A model generated the notes under the pieces. That model worked only from the letters and a program-made list of their open reading frames with translations. It was not told where the DNA came from and made no database searches. Positions 17,925 to 25,341 of a stretch of 45,008 nt of DNA are shown one piece after another (position 1 is the stretch's first letter; each line of letters begins with the position of its first letter). Both the position numbers and the translations under genes were made by a program. The DNA is from Chitinophagaceae bacterium (GTDB taxonomy: Bacteria > Bacteroidota > Bacteroidia > Chitinophagales > Chitinophagaceae). The stretch is taken from positions 1 to 45,008 of the forward strand of contig JAEUVS010000018.1 in NCBI GenBank assembly GCA_016786745.1. Reading direction: 5' to 3'.

Positions 17925-18118
17925 TAATTGTTGCGTTTTTGTACGACATTTTTATAAATCCTAAGTCTTCATAAATATATGCATCCGGCAGCCCCCCGAT
18001 TATTTCGTGAGGAAAAACAACAATATGCTCGTGGTGCTCAATGCGCCCTCAGTAAACAGCGCCGAATCGATTAGCAGTAATGTGTTCAAAACAATTGTAA
18101 CGAAAATTCATTTTTAAC
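17925..18118 (+). pseudogene. Scar of a second fecR-susC module
   Basis: Bases 17925-17991 repeat the fecR leader and first codons found at 8007-8071 (59 of 65 identical by hand, one 2-base gap), with ATG CAT CCG at 17979. Bases 17998-18053 then match an internal part of susC at 12000-12055 (47 of 56 identical; 7 of the 9 changes are synonymous in the susC frame). That frame reads DYFVRKNNNMLVVLNAPS and stays open to a TAA at 18116-18118. The two pieces are joined in different frames, with at least one whole fecR and most of susC missing between them. It is a deletion scar, not a working gene. Confidence 0.85.
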
Positions 18119-18140
18119 TTAAAATGCCTGTGTTTTACTA

Positions 18141-21100
18141 ATGTTGAGATTGATTATTATTGGTTCATTTCTGTTTTTAAACTTCGCCACCGCATACTGC
18201 CAGGATGCAACAATCCCGGGCGAAGTATCGTCACCCTATCCTACGATAACTAACCTTGCCGTAGAATGGATGATTACCGGTGATGACAACGTAAATGGAA
18301 TTGTAACTGTTCATTATCGGGAGAAAGGAAATGAGCAATGGAATGAAGGTATGCCGCTTAGAAGAATACTCCCGGGACGTCACTATGGGTTCAGTTGGCA
18401 AAATCGCCATTCGGGAAGCATTTTTGAATTGAAACCTAATACCACCTATGAAATAAAACTTAACCTGAATGATCCGGATGGCGGTAATGCAGAAGAATTT
18501 CTGGAAGCCACAACCAGGCCCGTGCCTGTTGTGGACAACAATGCCGAGATCATCGATCTGGAACCCGGAACATACGATACGCTCCACACAAAAAGCGGCA
18601 CACAAAACCGGCCTGTTGTTTACCGTTGCAAAAATGGAAAAGCTGTCTTCAGAAATATAGATCTGCGGCACCGCCAATGGGTATATTTAGATGGCCTCGA
18701 TGTTATAAACAATCGAAAGAAAGGTGTGGGAATTATTATGGATGGTTGTGAGAACTGTGCGATCACATACTGTTCGATCCAGGCAGAGACGGGAATACTT
18801 GCCGATCTGCCCGGTGCAATTAATTGTTACTTCGCAGACAATACACTACAGGGAGTTTGTAAATGGAAATTGAATGCGTTGGGCAACCTTGGAAAAAATG
18901 CAGGTGAGGGCATCCAGGTCACAGGTTCCGGGAATGTGATTTGCTACAACAAGATCACCGGCTTCAGAGACAATGTATCGACGATGGAAGGTGATCGGGC
19001 AAGCAAACAGTTTTGTGTTGACATTTTCAACAATGACATATATGTGGCAGTTGACGATGGCGTGGAATGTGATTTTAGTTATTCCAATTGCCGCGTATAC
19101 CGCAACCGCATGACCGATTGCTGTGTAGGTGTGAGTTCGCAACCGAGCCTGGGAGGGCCAACATATTTTTTCAGGAATGTGATGTACAACATCATTCACG
19201 GTGCGTTCAAACTAAAAAATTTCAGCGTCGGCGACGTCGTTCTTCATAACACTGTAGTGAAGATCGGCGCGGGGCTCGGTGGCAATGCAAAAATGGATCG
19301 CGCCTTTTTCAGGAACAACCTCGCATTTGGCGGACCCACTCATGGTATAATCATCAGGGGAGGATATGACACCGGTAAACCTTATGCAGCAGAAATGATC
19401 GAACCAGGTTCTCACAGTTCATTTGATTACGATGCAGTGGGCGTTTCCGGAACACCTTATCTCGCAATGATTGGTGACAGCAGTTTTGAAAGCGTGGAGG
19501 CACATGGAATCGGCAACCTGGATTTTTTGAATGTCTTTCCCGGAGTAATCTTTCCTCAGAAACCACTGTCACTCACTGAAGCCGTTCCCGATCTCCGCCC
19601 TGCAAAGGGATCAAAAGTGATTGATGCGGCAGTACTTATTCCAAATATCAACGATCATTTTAATGGAAATGGCCCGGATATAGGAGCGTATGAAGAAGGC
19701 GAAGAATTACCTCACTATGGACCCCGGCCGCGTCCAACCATAGGATTTGGAAAGTCTAATCTTACTCAGGCAGGATTATATGACGACCCTGTCGACAACG
19801 ACCAAAATCCTGCAGATAGTCAAAAGTACCATTACGAAAACAAGTTCGGCATTTCTGATCGGGTAGAGGGACGATGGCGGCCCGGATCAGGCGGCACAAG
19901 GCGCCTTGAAGACTCCATTTATGTTTCTGCCATGTATGGTGAAGATGCAAAAGGTCCCTGGGCAATAGTTGCTGTAGATGAAATGGAATTTTTTTACGAG
20001 TTATTGGACAAGTTGGAATATCCATTGATCCATGAGATGGGAATCTCAAAAGAACGGCTTGTGTTTTTACCTTCTCATAGTCATGCTTCGCCTAAGTTTG
20101 ATGTGCATAAATATCAAAAAGCGGTGTTTGACGCGGTAATGCAGGCAAAGGCGAACAGGTCAGAGGTAGAAATTGCATCCCTTGATTTGAAGATAGACGG
20201 CAAAAAATATGTCGTCAACCGCAGGATATTTGTTGATAGCGTTGGTACATATTCCGTTTTATTTAATGACGATGGAGTGGTTCATGATCGCTACCTGGAT
20301 GCTACGAATAATATTCAACAATGGTTGAAAAACCTGGTGGCCGATTCCGTAACTCCCAGTGATCCCCGGAAAAAATATATTACCAGCGGCGAAGTAGATA
20401 ATAACCTGCAGGCCCTATTCTTCCGCGATAAAAAGTCGGGTGAAATGAAGGGAAGCTTTTTGCGTTTTGCCGCGCATGCTGTTATTGTATCTTCAAAACT
20501 AATGGGCGGAGATGTGTCTGCAGATTTTCCGGGATACATGAAACGGAAAATTGAAAAAGATCTGGGTGGTGTGGCATTGTTTGCGCAGGGGGCCAGTGGC
20601 GATTTGCGCCCTTTAAACAAAGAGTATTCACATCGCTTTGCAAAATCATATGGCGAACAACTTGCCGATGAAATTTTGGAATCTTATAAGGAACTGAAAT
20701 GGCAACCGCTTACTACGACCAGGTATTATACCCAGCCTGTGGCGCTCAGGCTGGACGACAGTATTTTTTATTCTAAAGATGTGGCGGAAAAGGAAATGAC
20801 CAAAGTTGAAGTGCTTTATGACAAGGAAATCATCCCCTGGAAAAAAAGAGCGCTGCAGAATAAATTCTGGAACTTATACCGCACACCCGATAATAATGGG
20901 ATGATACGCTCCGAATGGAGAGAAAGGAAGAGGCTCGACCTGAACCTGTATGCTCTTCAATTAAACGACAAAGTAATCCTGGCTGCAAATGGAGAGTTGT
21001 TTACGCGGATAGGACAGCAAATGGTGGAGCCCTTTAGCGAAAAGAAGCCTTTGCTGGTCACTATAGCCAATGAATCCATATCTTATGTTTCAACGGATGA

Positions 21101-21971
21101 AGAAAGGGAAAATGGAGGATACGAGCCGAGCGTTTCAATTGTTGCTGCAGGAAGCGCCGACACCCTCATTCAGTCGGCACATCGTTTCCTGTCAGGGATA
21201 TATGACCTACCCCTGAACATTAAAAATGAATACTGCGTCATAAATGAACAGGAGATTCTTAAAAATAAAATAACCCAAAAGCCGGTCCTGCAGGGAGAAA
21301 TTGAAGACGTCGGCACTAACTATATTGAATTGTCAAGAAACAGTGAATTCAAATACAAGCCCCGGCAAAACGCGGTTAGCGTTTTTCTGCTAACGCATGG
21401 AAGTGGTGTTGTTTACCAGGGCGTCAGAAAGTTTGATGCCACGGGTGTCAACCTGTTTGTGCCTTCTGTTAGTGAAGAGGCCTCAATAGCGGCAGACAGT
21501 AATAATCTCGGAATGCTGGAGATCGTTGTCAGCCTGAGAGAAGATGAAATGCAATTATTTAAACAGCAACAGGATGCCCTCCCTTATTTTGTTGACTACA
21601 CAAAAAGCAGGCAATACAGGGAAGCTATTAAAAGTGAAAAGACCATCAGCCGTATGATCTTGCCCGAAGGTATCGTGCCGCGTTTTTGTATGGGATCGGT
21701 GGAAACCACCGGCCCCGACGAGATCGGGGCACACACTCACCCAATGCTCGAACAGCTTTTTTTCGGACTGGCAAATAACGATTGTGTTGTAACCGCTGAT
21801 GGAATCAAGGCAGGCTTTAGAGAAAATATGCTTTTGCACATTCCTTTAGGATCAAGGCATGGGGTTAAGGTTCACGATGGAAAAAGGCTCAATTACATTT
21901 GGATGGACCACTTCCGAAACAGCGAGGATATGATATATATAAAAGCAAACCATATCATGAAGGACGAGTAG
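18141..21971 (+). CDS. Three-part secreted protein: Fn3/beta-helix, neutral-ceramidase-like domain, bicupin
   Basis: A single open frame of 1276 residues with a signal peptide (1-20). Residues 25-127 look like a fibronectin-III-like sandwich. Residues 135-520 are a right-handed beta-helix, ending with the typical IDAAV...DIGAYE. After a Pro-rich linker, 565-1017 match the neutral/alkaline ceramidase family: SHSHASP with His646/His648, FAAHAV with His779, SADFPGYMKRKIE, GELFTRIG with Glu952, and SYVSTDEE with Tyr982. These fit the known zinc ligands, but the family's GDVSPN serine motif reads GDLRPL (about 820-825), so ceramide hydrolysis is doubtful. Residues 1063-1262 form two cupins; only the second has metal ligands (His1198, His1200, Glu1204, His1240). 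The protein follows the Sus locus and the scar. A glycan- or glycoconjugate-degrading role is inference. Confidence 0.85.
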   Translation: MLRLIIIGSFLFLNFATAYCQDATIPGEVSSPYPTITNLAVEWMITGDDNVNGIVTVHYREKGNEQWNEGMPLRRILPGRHYGFSWQNRHSGSIFELKPNTTYEIKLNLNDPDGGNAEEFLEATTRPVPVVDNNAEIIDLEPGTYDTLHTKSGTQNRPVVYRCKNGKAVFRNIDLRHRQWVYLDGLDVINNRKKGVGIIMDGCENCAITYCSIQAETGILADLPGAINCYFADNTLQGVCKWKLNALGNLGKNAGEGIQVTGSGNVICYNKITGFRDNVSTMEGDRASKQFCVDIFNNDIYVAVDDGVECDFSYSNCRVYRNRMTDCCVGVSSQPSLGGPTYFFRNVMYNIIHGAFKLKNFSVGDVVLHNTVVKIGAGLGGNAKMDRAFFRNNLAFGGPTHGIIIRGGYDTGKPYAAEMIEPGSHSSFDYDAVGVSGTPYLAMIGDSSFESVEAHGIGNLDFLNVFPGVIFPQKPLSLTEAVPDLRPAKGSKVIDAAVLIPNINDHFNGNGPDIGAYEEGEELPHYGPRPRPTIGFGKSNLTQAGLYDDPVDNDQNPADSQKYHYENKFGISDRVEGRWRPGSGGTRRLEDSIYVSAMYGEDAKGPWAIVAVDEMEFFYELLDKLEYPLIHEMGISKERLVFLPSHSHASPKFDVHKYQKAVFDAVMQAKANRSEVEIASLDLKIDGKKYVVNRRIFVDSVGTYSVLFNDDGVVHDRYLDATNNIQQWLKNLVADSVTPSDPRKKYITSGEVDNNLQALFFRDKKSGEMKGSFLRFAAHAVIVSSKLMGGDVSADFPGYMKRKIEKDLGGVALFAQGASGDLRPLNKEYSHRFAKSYGEQLADEILESYKELKWQPLTTTRYYTQPVALRLDDSIFYSKDVAEKEMTKVEVLYDKEIIPWKKRALQNKFWNLYRTPDNNGMIRSEWRERKRLDLNLYALQLNDKVILAANGELFTRIGQQMVEPFSEKKPLLVTIANESISYVSTDEERENGGYEPSVSIVAAGSADTLIQSAHRFLSGIYDLPLNIKNEYCVINEQEILKNKITQKPVLQGEIEDVGTNYIELSRNSEFKYKPRQNAVSVFLLTHGSGVVYQGVRKFDATGVNLFVPSVSEEASIAADSNNLGMLEIVVSLREDEMQLFKQQQDALPYFVDYTKSRQYREAIKSEKTISRMILPEGIVPRFCMGSVETTGPDEIGAHTHPMLEQLFFGLANNDCVVTADGIKAGFRENMLLHIPLGSRHGVKVHDGKRLNYIWMDHFRNSEDMIYIKANHIMKDE

Positions 21972-22019
21972 CATTAAAATTAGTTTTTAGTTTGACTTTG
22001 CGATTCTCAGAAATCAAGG

Positions 22020-22051
22020 TGGGTCACGTTTGATCGTGGCTCACTCTTTTC
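22020..22051 (+). terminator. Terminator after the fusion protein gene
   Basis: GTGGGTCACG pairs with CGTGGCTCAC over 10 bp with two wobbles and a 6-base loop, followed by TCTTTT. It ends the plus-strand locus. Confidence 0.7.
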
Positions 22052-22186
22052 GCGTATTCATCCACTATGTGAACTTTTTTTATGCAGCAACTGCTGCGCG
22101 TTCACAGACTTAATACTGATTTTCCATTTTTTTCTGATCTCTTCATACATCCCTTCAGGCTGGGATTGCATTTTTTCAAAATCCAT
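22025..22186 (-). CDS. Possible 53-residue charged small protein
   Basis: ATG at 22186 to TGA at 22025. The predicted peptide is rich in Lys, Glu and Gln with an amphipathic pattern (YEEIRKKWKISIKSVNAQQL, then HIVDEYAKRV), and reads like protein rather than random translation. The in-frame sequence upstream (ending SSSW before the Met) is also open for about 20 codons, so it might be the C-terminal remnant of a longer gene. Its 3' end overlaps the terminator of the plus-strand locus, so the hairpin could serve both strands. No family is recognised. Confidence 0.4.
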
Positions 22187-22358
22187 CCATGATGAGGAGA
22201 CACTTTTGCTGTAGTTCCCAGGCACGGGAACAGAACATCTCCCTGAATGTTACCCGACACTTACCGGGCCTCTCCCACCAAACACCTCAGATTGTTTCCA
22301 TGGCATTTTAGGCCGTCAGCGGATTTTAATATATTTATACTACCCCTTCCCTCATGTT
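22187..22358. other. Upstream region of the TPR gene
   Basis: There is no gene apart from the upstream open part of the minus-strand frame. TATATTTA at 22330-22337 is a 7-of-8 match to the -7 box, 22 bp before the TPR gene ATG, and may be its promoter. Confidence 0.4.
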
Positions 22359-23744
22359 ATGAATAAACTGCTTATTGTCCTGCTATTTGCAGTTACACCT
22401 GGCGTGGTATTATGCCAATTGCGCGAGGTGGACAGTTTGAATCGCCTGCTCAATTCCTCTCCGGATGATACCACGAAAGTTTCTGTGCTCGTCCGCCTTT
22501 CTTTCTATGAAAATTCATTCGAACATGGGCTTCAACTCGCAGAAGAAGCGCTGTCCCGCGCCAAAAAAGCGAGGTATAAAGCGGGAGAGGCAATGGCCCT
22601 GCATCAAATTGGCAACCAGTATCACGGCGCCGGCAGCTATCATATCGCGTTGAAGTACTACATCGAGGCGCTTAGAATTTTTGAACAAGTGAATGACCAG
22701 GTCGGTACTTCGCGGTCACTCGCAGGTATAGGAACCGTTCAGTTCGACCAGCAAAACTATAAGGATGCCCTATACTATTTCAGCAAGGCCTGGCAAGCGT
22801 TACAAGCCACCGATAATAAATATTTCATCGCGATGGGATTTGTAAACATGGGTAAGGTGTACGAGCAGTTGCAGAGATCAGATTCTGCCATCTGGTATTA
22901 CCAGAGAGGCTATGAACTTTTCACTACTGTTAGCGACCGGTATCAATTGGGAGCCGTGTTAAACGGGTTAGGTAATGTTCACTCAACACTTGGAAATATA
23001 GAGTTGGCAATGGGTTTTTACAGGCTGGCGGTTGCTAACGAAATAATGTACGAGGACCACTCGAACCTTACTAAAAGTTACCTGAGCATGGCAGAACTGT
23101 TTGTAAAAAATAATCAGCGCGATTCAGGTATTTACTATGCAAGGCAAGCCCTCGATACTGCGCGGATCGGCCGGCAGTCGCTGGTAGTTGCGAGCGCTGC
23201 CAAATTATTGTCTGAACTTTACGATGGTGTCAGCGATAAGGAAATGATCCGTTACCTGCAAATGGCGATGAACGCAAAGGACAGCACTTTTAGCGCCGAC
23301 AAACTCGCCCAGATTCAGAATTTGAATTTCGCCGAACGCGAAAGGGAAAAGGAAGTTGCCGGCAGAAAGGTAAAAGAGGGCGAGGAGAGAAAACGTAATC
23401 TTCAATATACGGCGATCGCAGTGGGCCTGATCACATTCGTGATACTTTTCTTTGCACTTAGCCGTAGCATAATAGTCAACGAAAAATTTATCAGGTTCTT
23501 TGGAATACTCGGGTTGCTGGCCCTGTTTGAGTTTATCAATTTATACATTCATCCTTATATCGGCCATATCACTCACGATTCACCCATCCTGATGTTACTG
23601 ATCCTGATATGTATAGCGGCGTTGCTGATTCCGTTGCATCACAGGGTAGAGAAGTGGCTCGTACAGTTCATGGTTGAAAAGAACAAGAAAATAAGACTCG
23701 CTTCTGCAAAGAAAACCATCGCCAAACTGGAAGGGCAATCGTGA
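22359..23744 (+). CDS. TPR-repeat membrane protein with C-terminal helices
   Basis: A 461-residue protein: signal peptide (1-19), about six TPR units at 40-300 (for example ALHQIGNQYHGAGSYHIALKYYIEALRIFE and GNVHSTLGNIELAMGFY patterns), a charged coiled-coil (about 318-345), and three transmembrane helices (about 348-366, 376-397 and 407-425) before a basic tail. The first two-thirds look like the periplasmic sensor part of Bacteroidota TPR histidine kinases, but no kinase domain follows. It may be a scaffold, or a sensor that works with a separate partner. It stands alone between a terminator and a convergent gene. Confidence 0.8.
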   Translation: MNKLLIVLLFAVTPGVVLCQLREVDSLNRLLNSSPDDTTKVSVLVRLSFYENSFEHGLQLAEEALSRAKKARYKAGEAMALHQIGNQYHGAGSYHIALKYYIEALRIFEQVNDQVGTSRSLAGIGTVQFDQQNYKDALYYFSKAWQALQATDNKYFIAMGFVNMGKVYEQLQRSDSAIWYYQRGYELFTTVSDRYQLGAVLNGLGNVHSTLGNIELAMGFYRLAVANEIMYEDHSNLTKSYLSMAELFVKNNQRDSGIYYARQALDTARIGRQSLVVASAAKLLSELYDGVSDKEMIRYLQMAMNAKDSTFSADKLAQIQNLNFAEREREKEVAGRKVKEGEERKRNLQYTAIAVGLITFVILFFALSRSIIVNEKFIRFFGILGLLALFEFINLYIHPYIGHITHDSPILMLLILICIAALLIPLHHRVEKWLVQFMVEKNKKIRLASAKKTIAKLEGQS

Positions 23745-23774
23745 CCGTGGTACGGTAAATATTTCTCGCAATGA

Positions 23775-24041
23775 TTAGAATGATTCCGAGTAAGCGGATA
23801 GCCTGGAGAATTCAGCGCCGTTGAAAATTCTGGCGAGCGACGTATCACCGGTTTTCTCATACTCCGGAAGATGAACTTTCGTTACAATACGCCAAAAATT
23901 CTTTGACTTCAAATGCTCATAATCCGTGTCTTTTATAAACAAACCATAAAGGTGATCTCTCTTCTTAAACGAAATTTTTACGTAGCCCGATTTCTCATCG
24001 TTGCTTCGTTTGATAAAATTTTCAATATCCTGGATATTCAT
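23775..24041 (-). CDS. Conserved-looking hypothetical protein, 88 residues
   Basis: I place the start at the ATG at 24041; an upstream TTG at 24068 would add nine residues. The product is soluble and charged, with an N-terminal helix (MNIQDIENFIKRSNDEKSG), a beta-rich middle (YVKISFKKRDHLYGLFI) and the segment KNFWRIVTKVHLPEY. The pattern suggests a small folded alpha/beta domain. No signal peptide or membrane segment is present. It is convergent with the TPR gene and divergent from the RRM gene. Function is unknown. Confidence 0.65.
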   Translation of the reverse strand: MNIQDIENFIKRSNDEKSGYVKISFKKRDHLYGLFIKDTDYEHLKSKNFWRIVTKVHLPEYEKTGDTSLARIFNGAEFSRLSAYSESF

Positions 24042-24140
24042 GCGCTCTTTGTTTTTAACCTGTTGCAAAATCGGATGTAGCGGGTGTCAGGCGGGTAAAT
24101 AATAAACGGAGTGATATGCTAAATATAGGCTTATTTTTCG

Positions 24141-24148
24141 TATCTTTG
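24141..24148 (+). promoter_or_regulatory. -7 box of the RRM gene with long leader
   Basis: TATCTTTG is a perfect TAnnTTTG. Transcription would start near 24155, leaving a leader of about 100 nt that contains CTTTCGCAT twice (24161-24169 and 24191-24199), a spacing of 30 bases. A long leader with repeats fits post-transcriptional or cold-type control of the RNA-binding protein; that part is inference. Confidence 0.6.
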
Positions 24149-24256
24149 CATCAATCGCGACTTTCGCATCAGTAATCGTTAATTATCCTGCTTTCGCATA
24201 TTAGTTAGTCTTACTCCTGCATTTCGTACATTTTTTCATTTTTTTAATCAACAAGT

Positions 24257-24568
24257 ATGAACATTTTTGTTTCAAACTTAAGTTTCAACGTGCAAGATGA
24301 AGACTTAAGAGAATTTTTTACTCCTTTCGGAGAAGTTACGTCAGCCAAAGTAATCAATGACAAAGCGACCGGCAGATCAAGAGGCTTTGGTTTTGTCGAG
24401 ATGAACGACGACACGGCAGCTGCAACAGCTATCAGCAGTCTCGACGGCGGAACCGTAGAAGGAAGAGCTATCCGCGTAGCGGAGGCCCGGCCGAAAGAAA
24501 AATCTGATTTTTCGGGTAACTTCAACAAGAGCAGGAGCCCGTTTAAAAGAGATAATAACAGATGGTAA
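24257..24568 (+). CDS. RRM-domain RNA-binding protein
   Basis: A 103-residue protein with one RNA-recognition motif at 1-80: RNP2 is IFVSNL (3-8) and RNP1 is RGFGFVEM (42-49) with the stacking aromatics Phe44 and Phe46. A basic, Ser/Asn/Arg-rich tail follows (about 85-103), typical of the small bacterial RRM proteins, which bind single-stranded RNA and often respond to cold. A clear -7 box and a 100-nt leader precede it, and a strong terminator follows at once, so it is a single-gene transcript with possible read-through to the next small gene. Confidence 0.95.
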   Translation: MNIFVSNLSFNVQDEDLREFFTPFGEVTSAKVINDKATGRSRGFGFVEMNDDTAAATAISSLDGGTVEGRAIRVAEARPKEKSDFSGNFNKSRSPFKRDNNRW

Positions 24569-24574
24569 AATATC

Positions 24575-24598
24575 AAAGCCCCTTCACAGGGGCTTTTT
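24575..24598 (+). terminator. Intrinsic terminator of the RRM gene
   Basis: AAAGCCCC pairs perfectly with GGGGCTTT around a 6-base loop and runs into T residues. It lies 6 bp after the stop. Confidence 0.93.
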
Positions 24599-24615
24599 AA
24601 CTTAAATGACGCGAT

Positions 24616-24801
24616 ATGGCTAAAAAAAAGGAAACATATAGCAAAAGAGAAAAAGAAAAGAAGCGAATAAGGCAACGCCTCGACAAAGCCGAAAAAAAGG
24701 AAAAACGTAAGGCCAGCAACGACAAAGGAAAGCCACTTGAGGAAATGCTTGCCTATGTGGATGAGCATGGAAATCTTTCTTCAACCCCACCGCCGAAATA
24801 A
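24616..24801 (+). CDS. Small highly charged protein of the Bacteroidota cold-shock-neighbour type
   Basis: A 61-residue protein: residues 1-40 are almost only Lys, Arg and Glu in a helical pattern (SKREKEKKRIRQRLDKAEKK), followed by a conserved-looking C-terminal motif EEMLAYVDEHGNLSSTPP. Proteins of this form are common in Bacteroidota and often lie beside cold-shock protein genes; no function is known to me. Here it follows an RRM gene with a terminator between them, which suggests a link to RNA handling, possibly by read-through. Confidence 0.75.
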   Translation: MAKKKETYSKREKEKKRIRQRLDKAEKKEKRKASNDKGKPLEEMLAYVDEHGNLSSTPPPK

Positions 24802-24915
24802 CCCGGCATTATTTCTCATCCTGCCCAAATATTTCAACAGCAATACCTGCTTACTGTGGTTCGCTTTTTGTAACGTTTATGTACAACCTCTTGTGGACTT
24901 AAATACATATGCGTT

Positions 24916-25332
24916 ATGAATACCAATCCTATTTATATCGTAGGCGATGATAAAGACGACGAGGATTTAGTCGAGGAGGCCATCAGGGAATTGGGTTATC
25001 AGAATGAATTGAAATTCTTTCATTCCGGTGATGAAATCTTAAATGAGTTAAAAAGTAACGACACTGTGCCGTTTATTATCCTTTCGGACATTAACCTCCC
25101 CAGGATCGACGGCTTCAAATTAAGAGAGAAAATTTTAACCGAATCTCCCATTGCAAATAAATCGGTTCCATTCATATTCTGGTCGACGACCGCATCCAAC
25201 GCCCAGGTAAAAAAGGCGTATGACCTGTCGGCCCAGGGATTCTTCCTGAAAGGCGCATCGTTCAATCATTTAAAAGAAGAACTTGATGAAATAATTAAAT
25301 ACTGGTCCAACGCTTTAACGCCGCGCGAATAG
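24916..25332 (+). CDS. Single-domain response regulator (CheY-like receiver)
   Basis: A 138-residue receiver domain with no output domain. The acidic pocket is DDKDDED (11-17), the phosphorylation site Asp58 in LSDINLPRIDG, Thr91 in WSTTAS, and Lys112 in FFLKGAS. All catalytic positions are present, so it should be phosphorylated. This subgroup (rcp1-like) in Bacteroidota works by protein-protein contact or phosphorelay with hybrid kinases. No kinase is nearby; the TPR protein at 22359 lacks a kinase domain. It is convergent with the antiporter gene, with only 9 bp between the ends. Confidence 0.93.
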   Translation: MNTNPIYIVGDDKDDEDLVEEAIRELGYQNELKFFHSGDEILNELKSNDTVPFIILSDINLPRIDGFKLREKILTESPIANKSVPFIFWSTTASNAQVKKAYDLSAQGFFLKGASFNHLKEELDEIIKYWSNALTPRE

Positions 25333-25341
25333 ATCACGATT

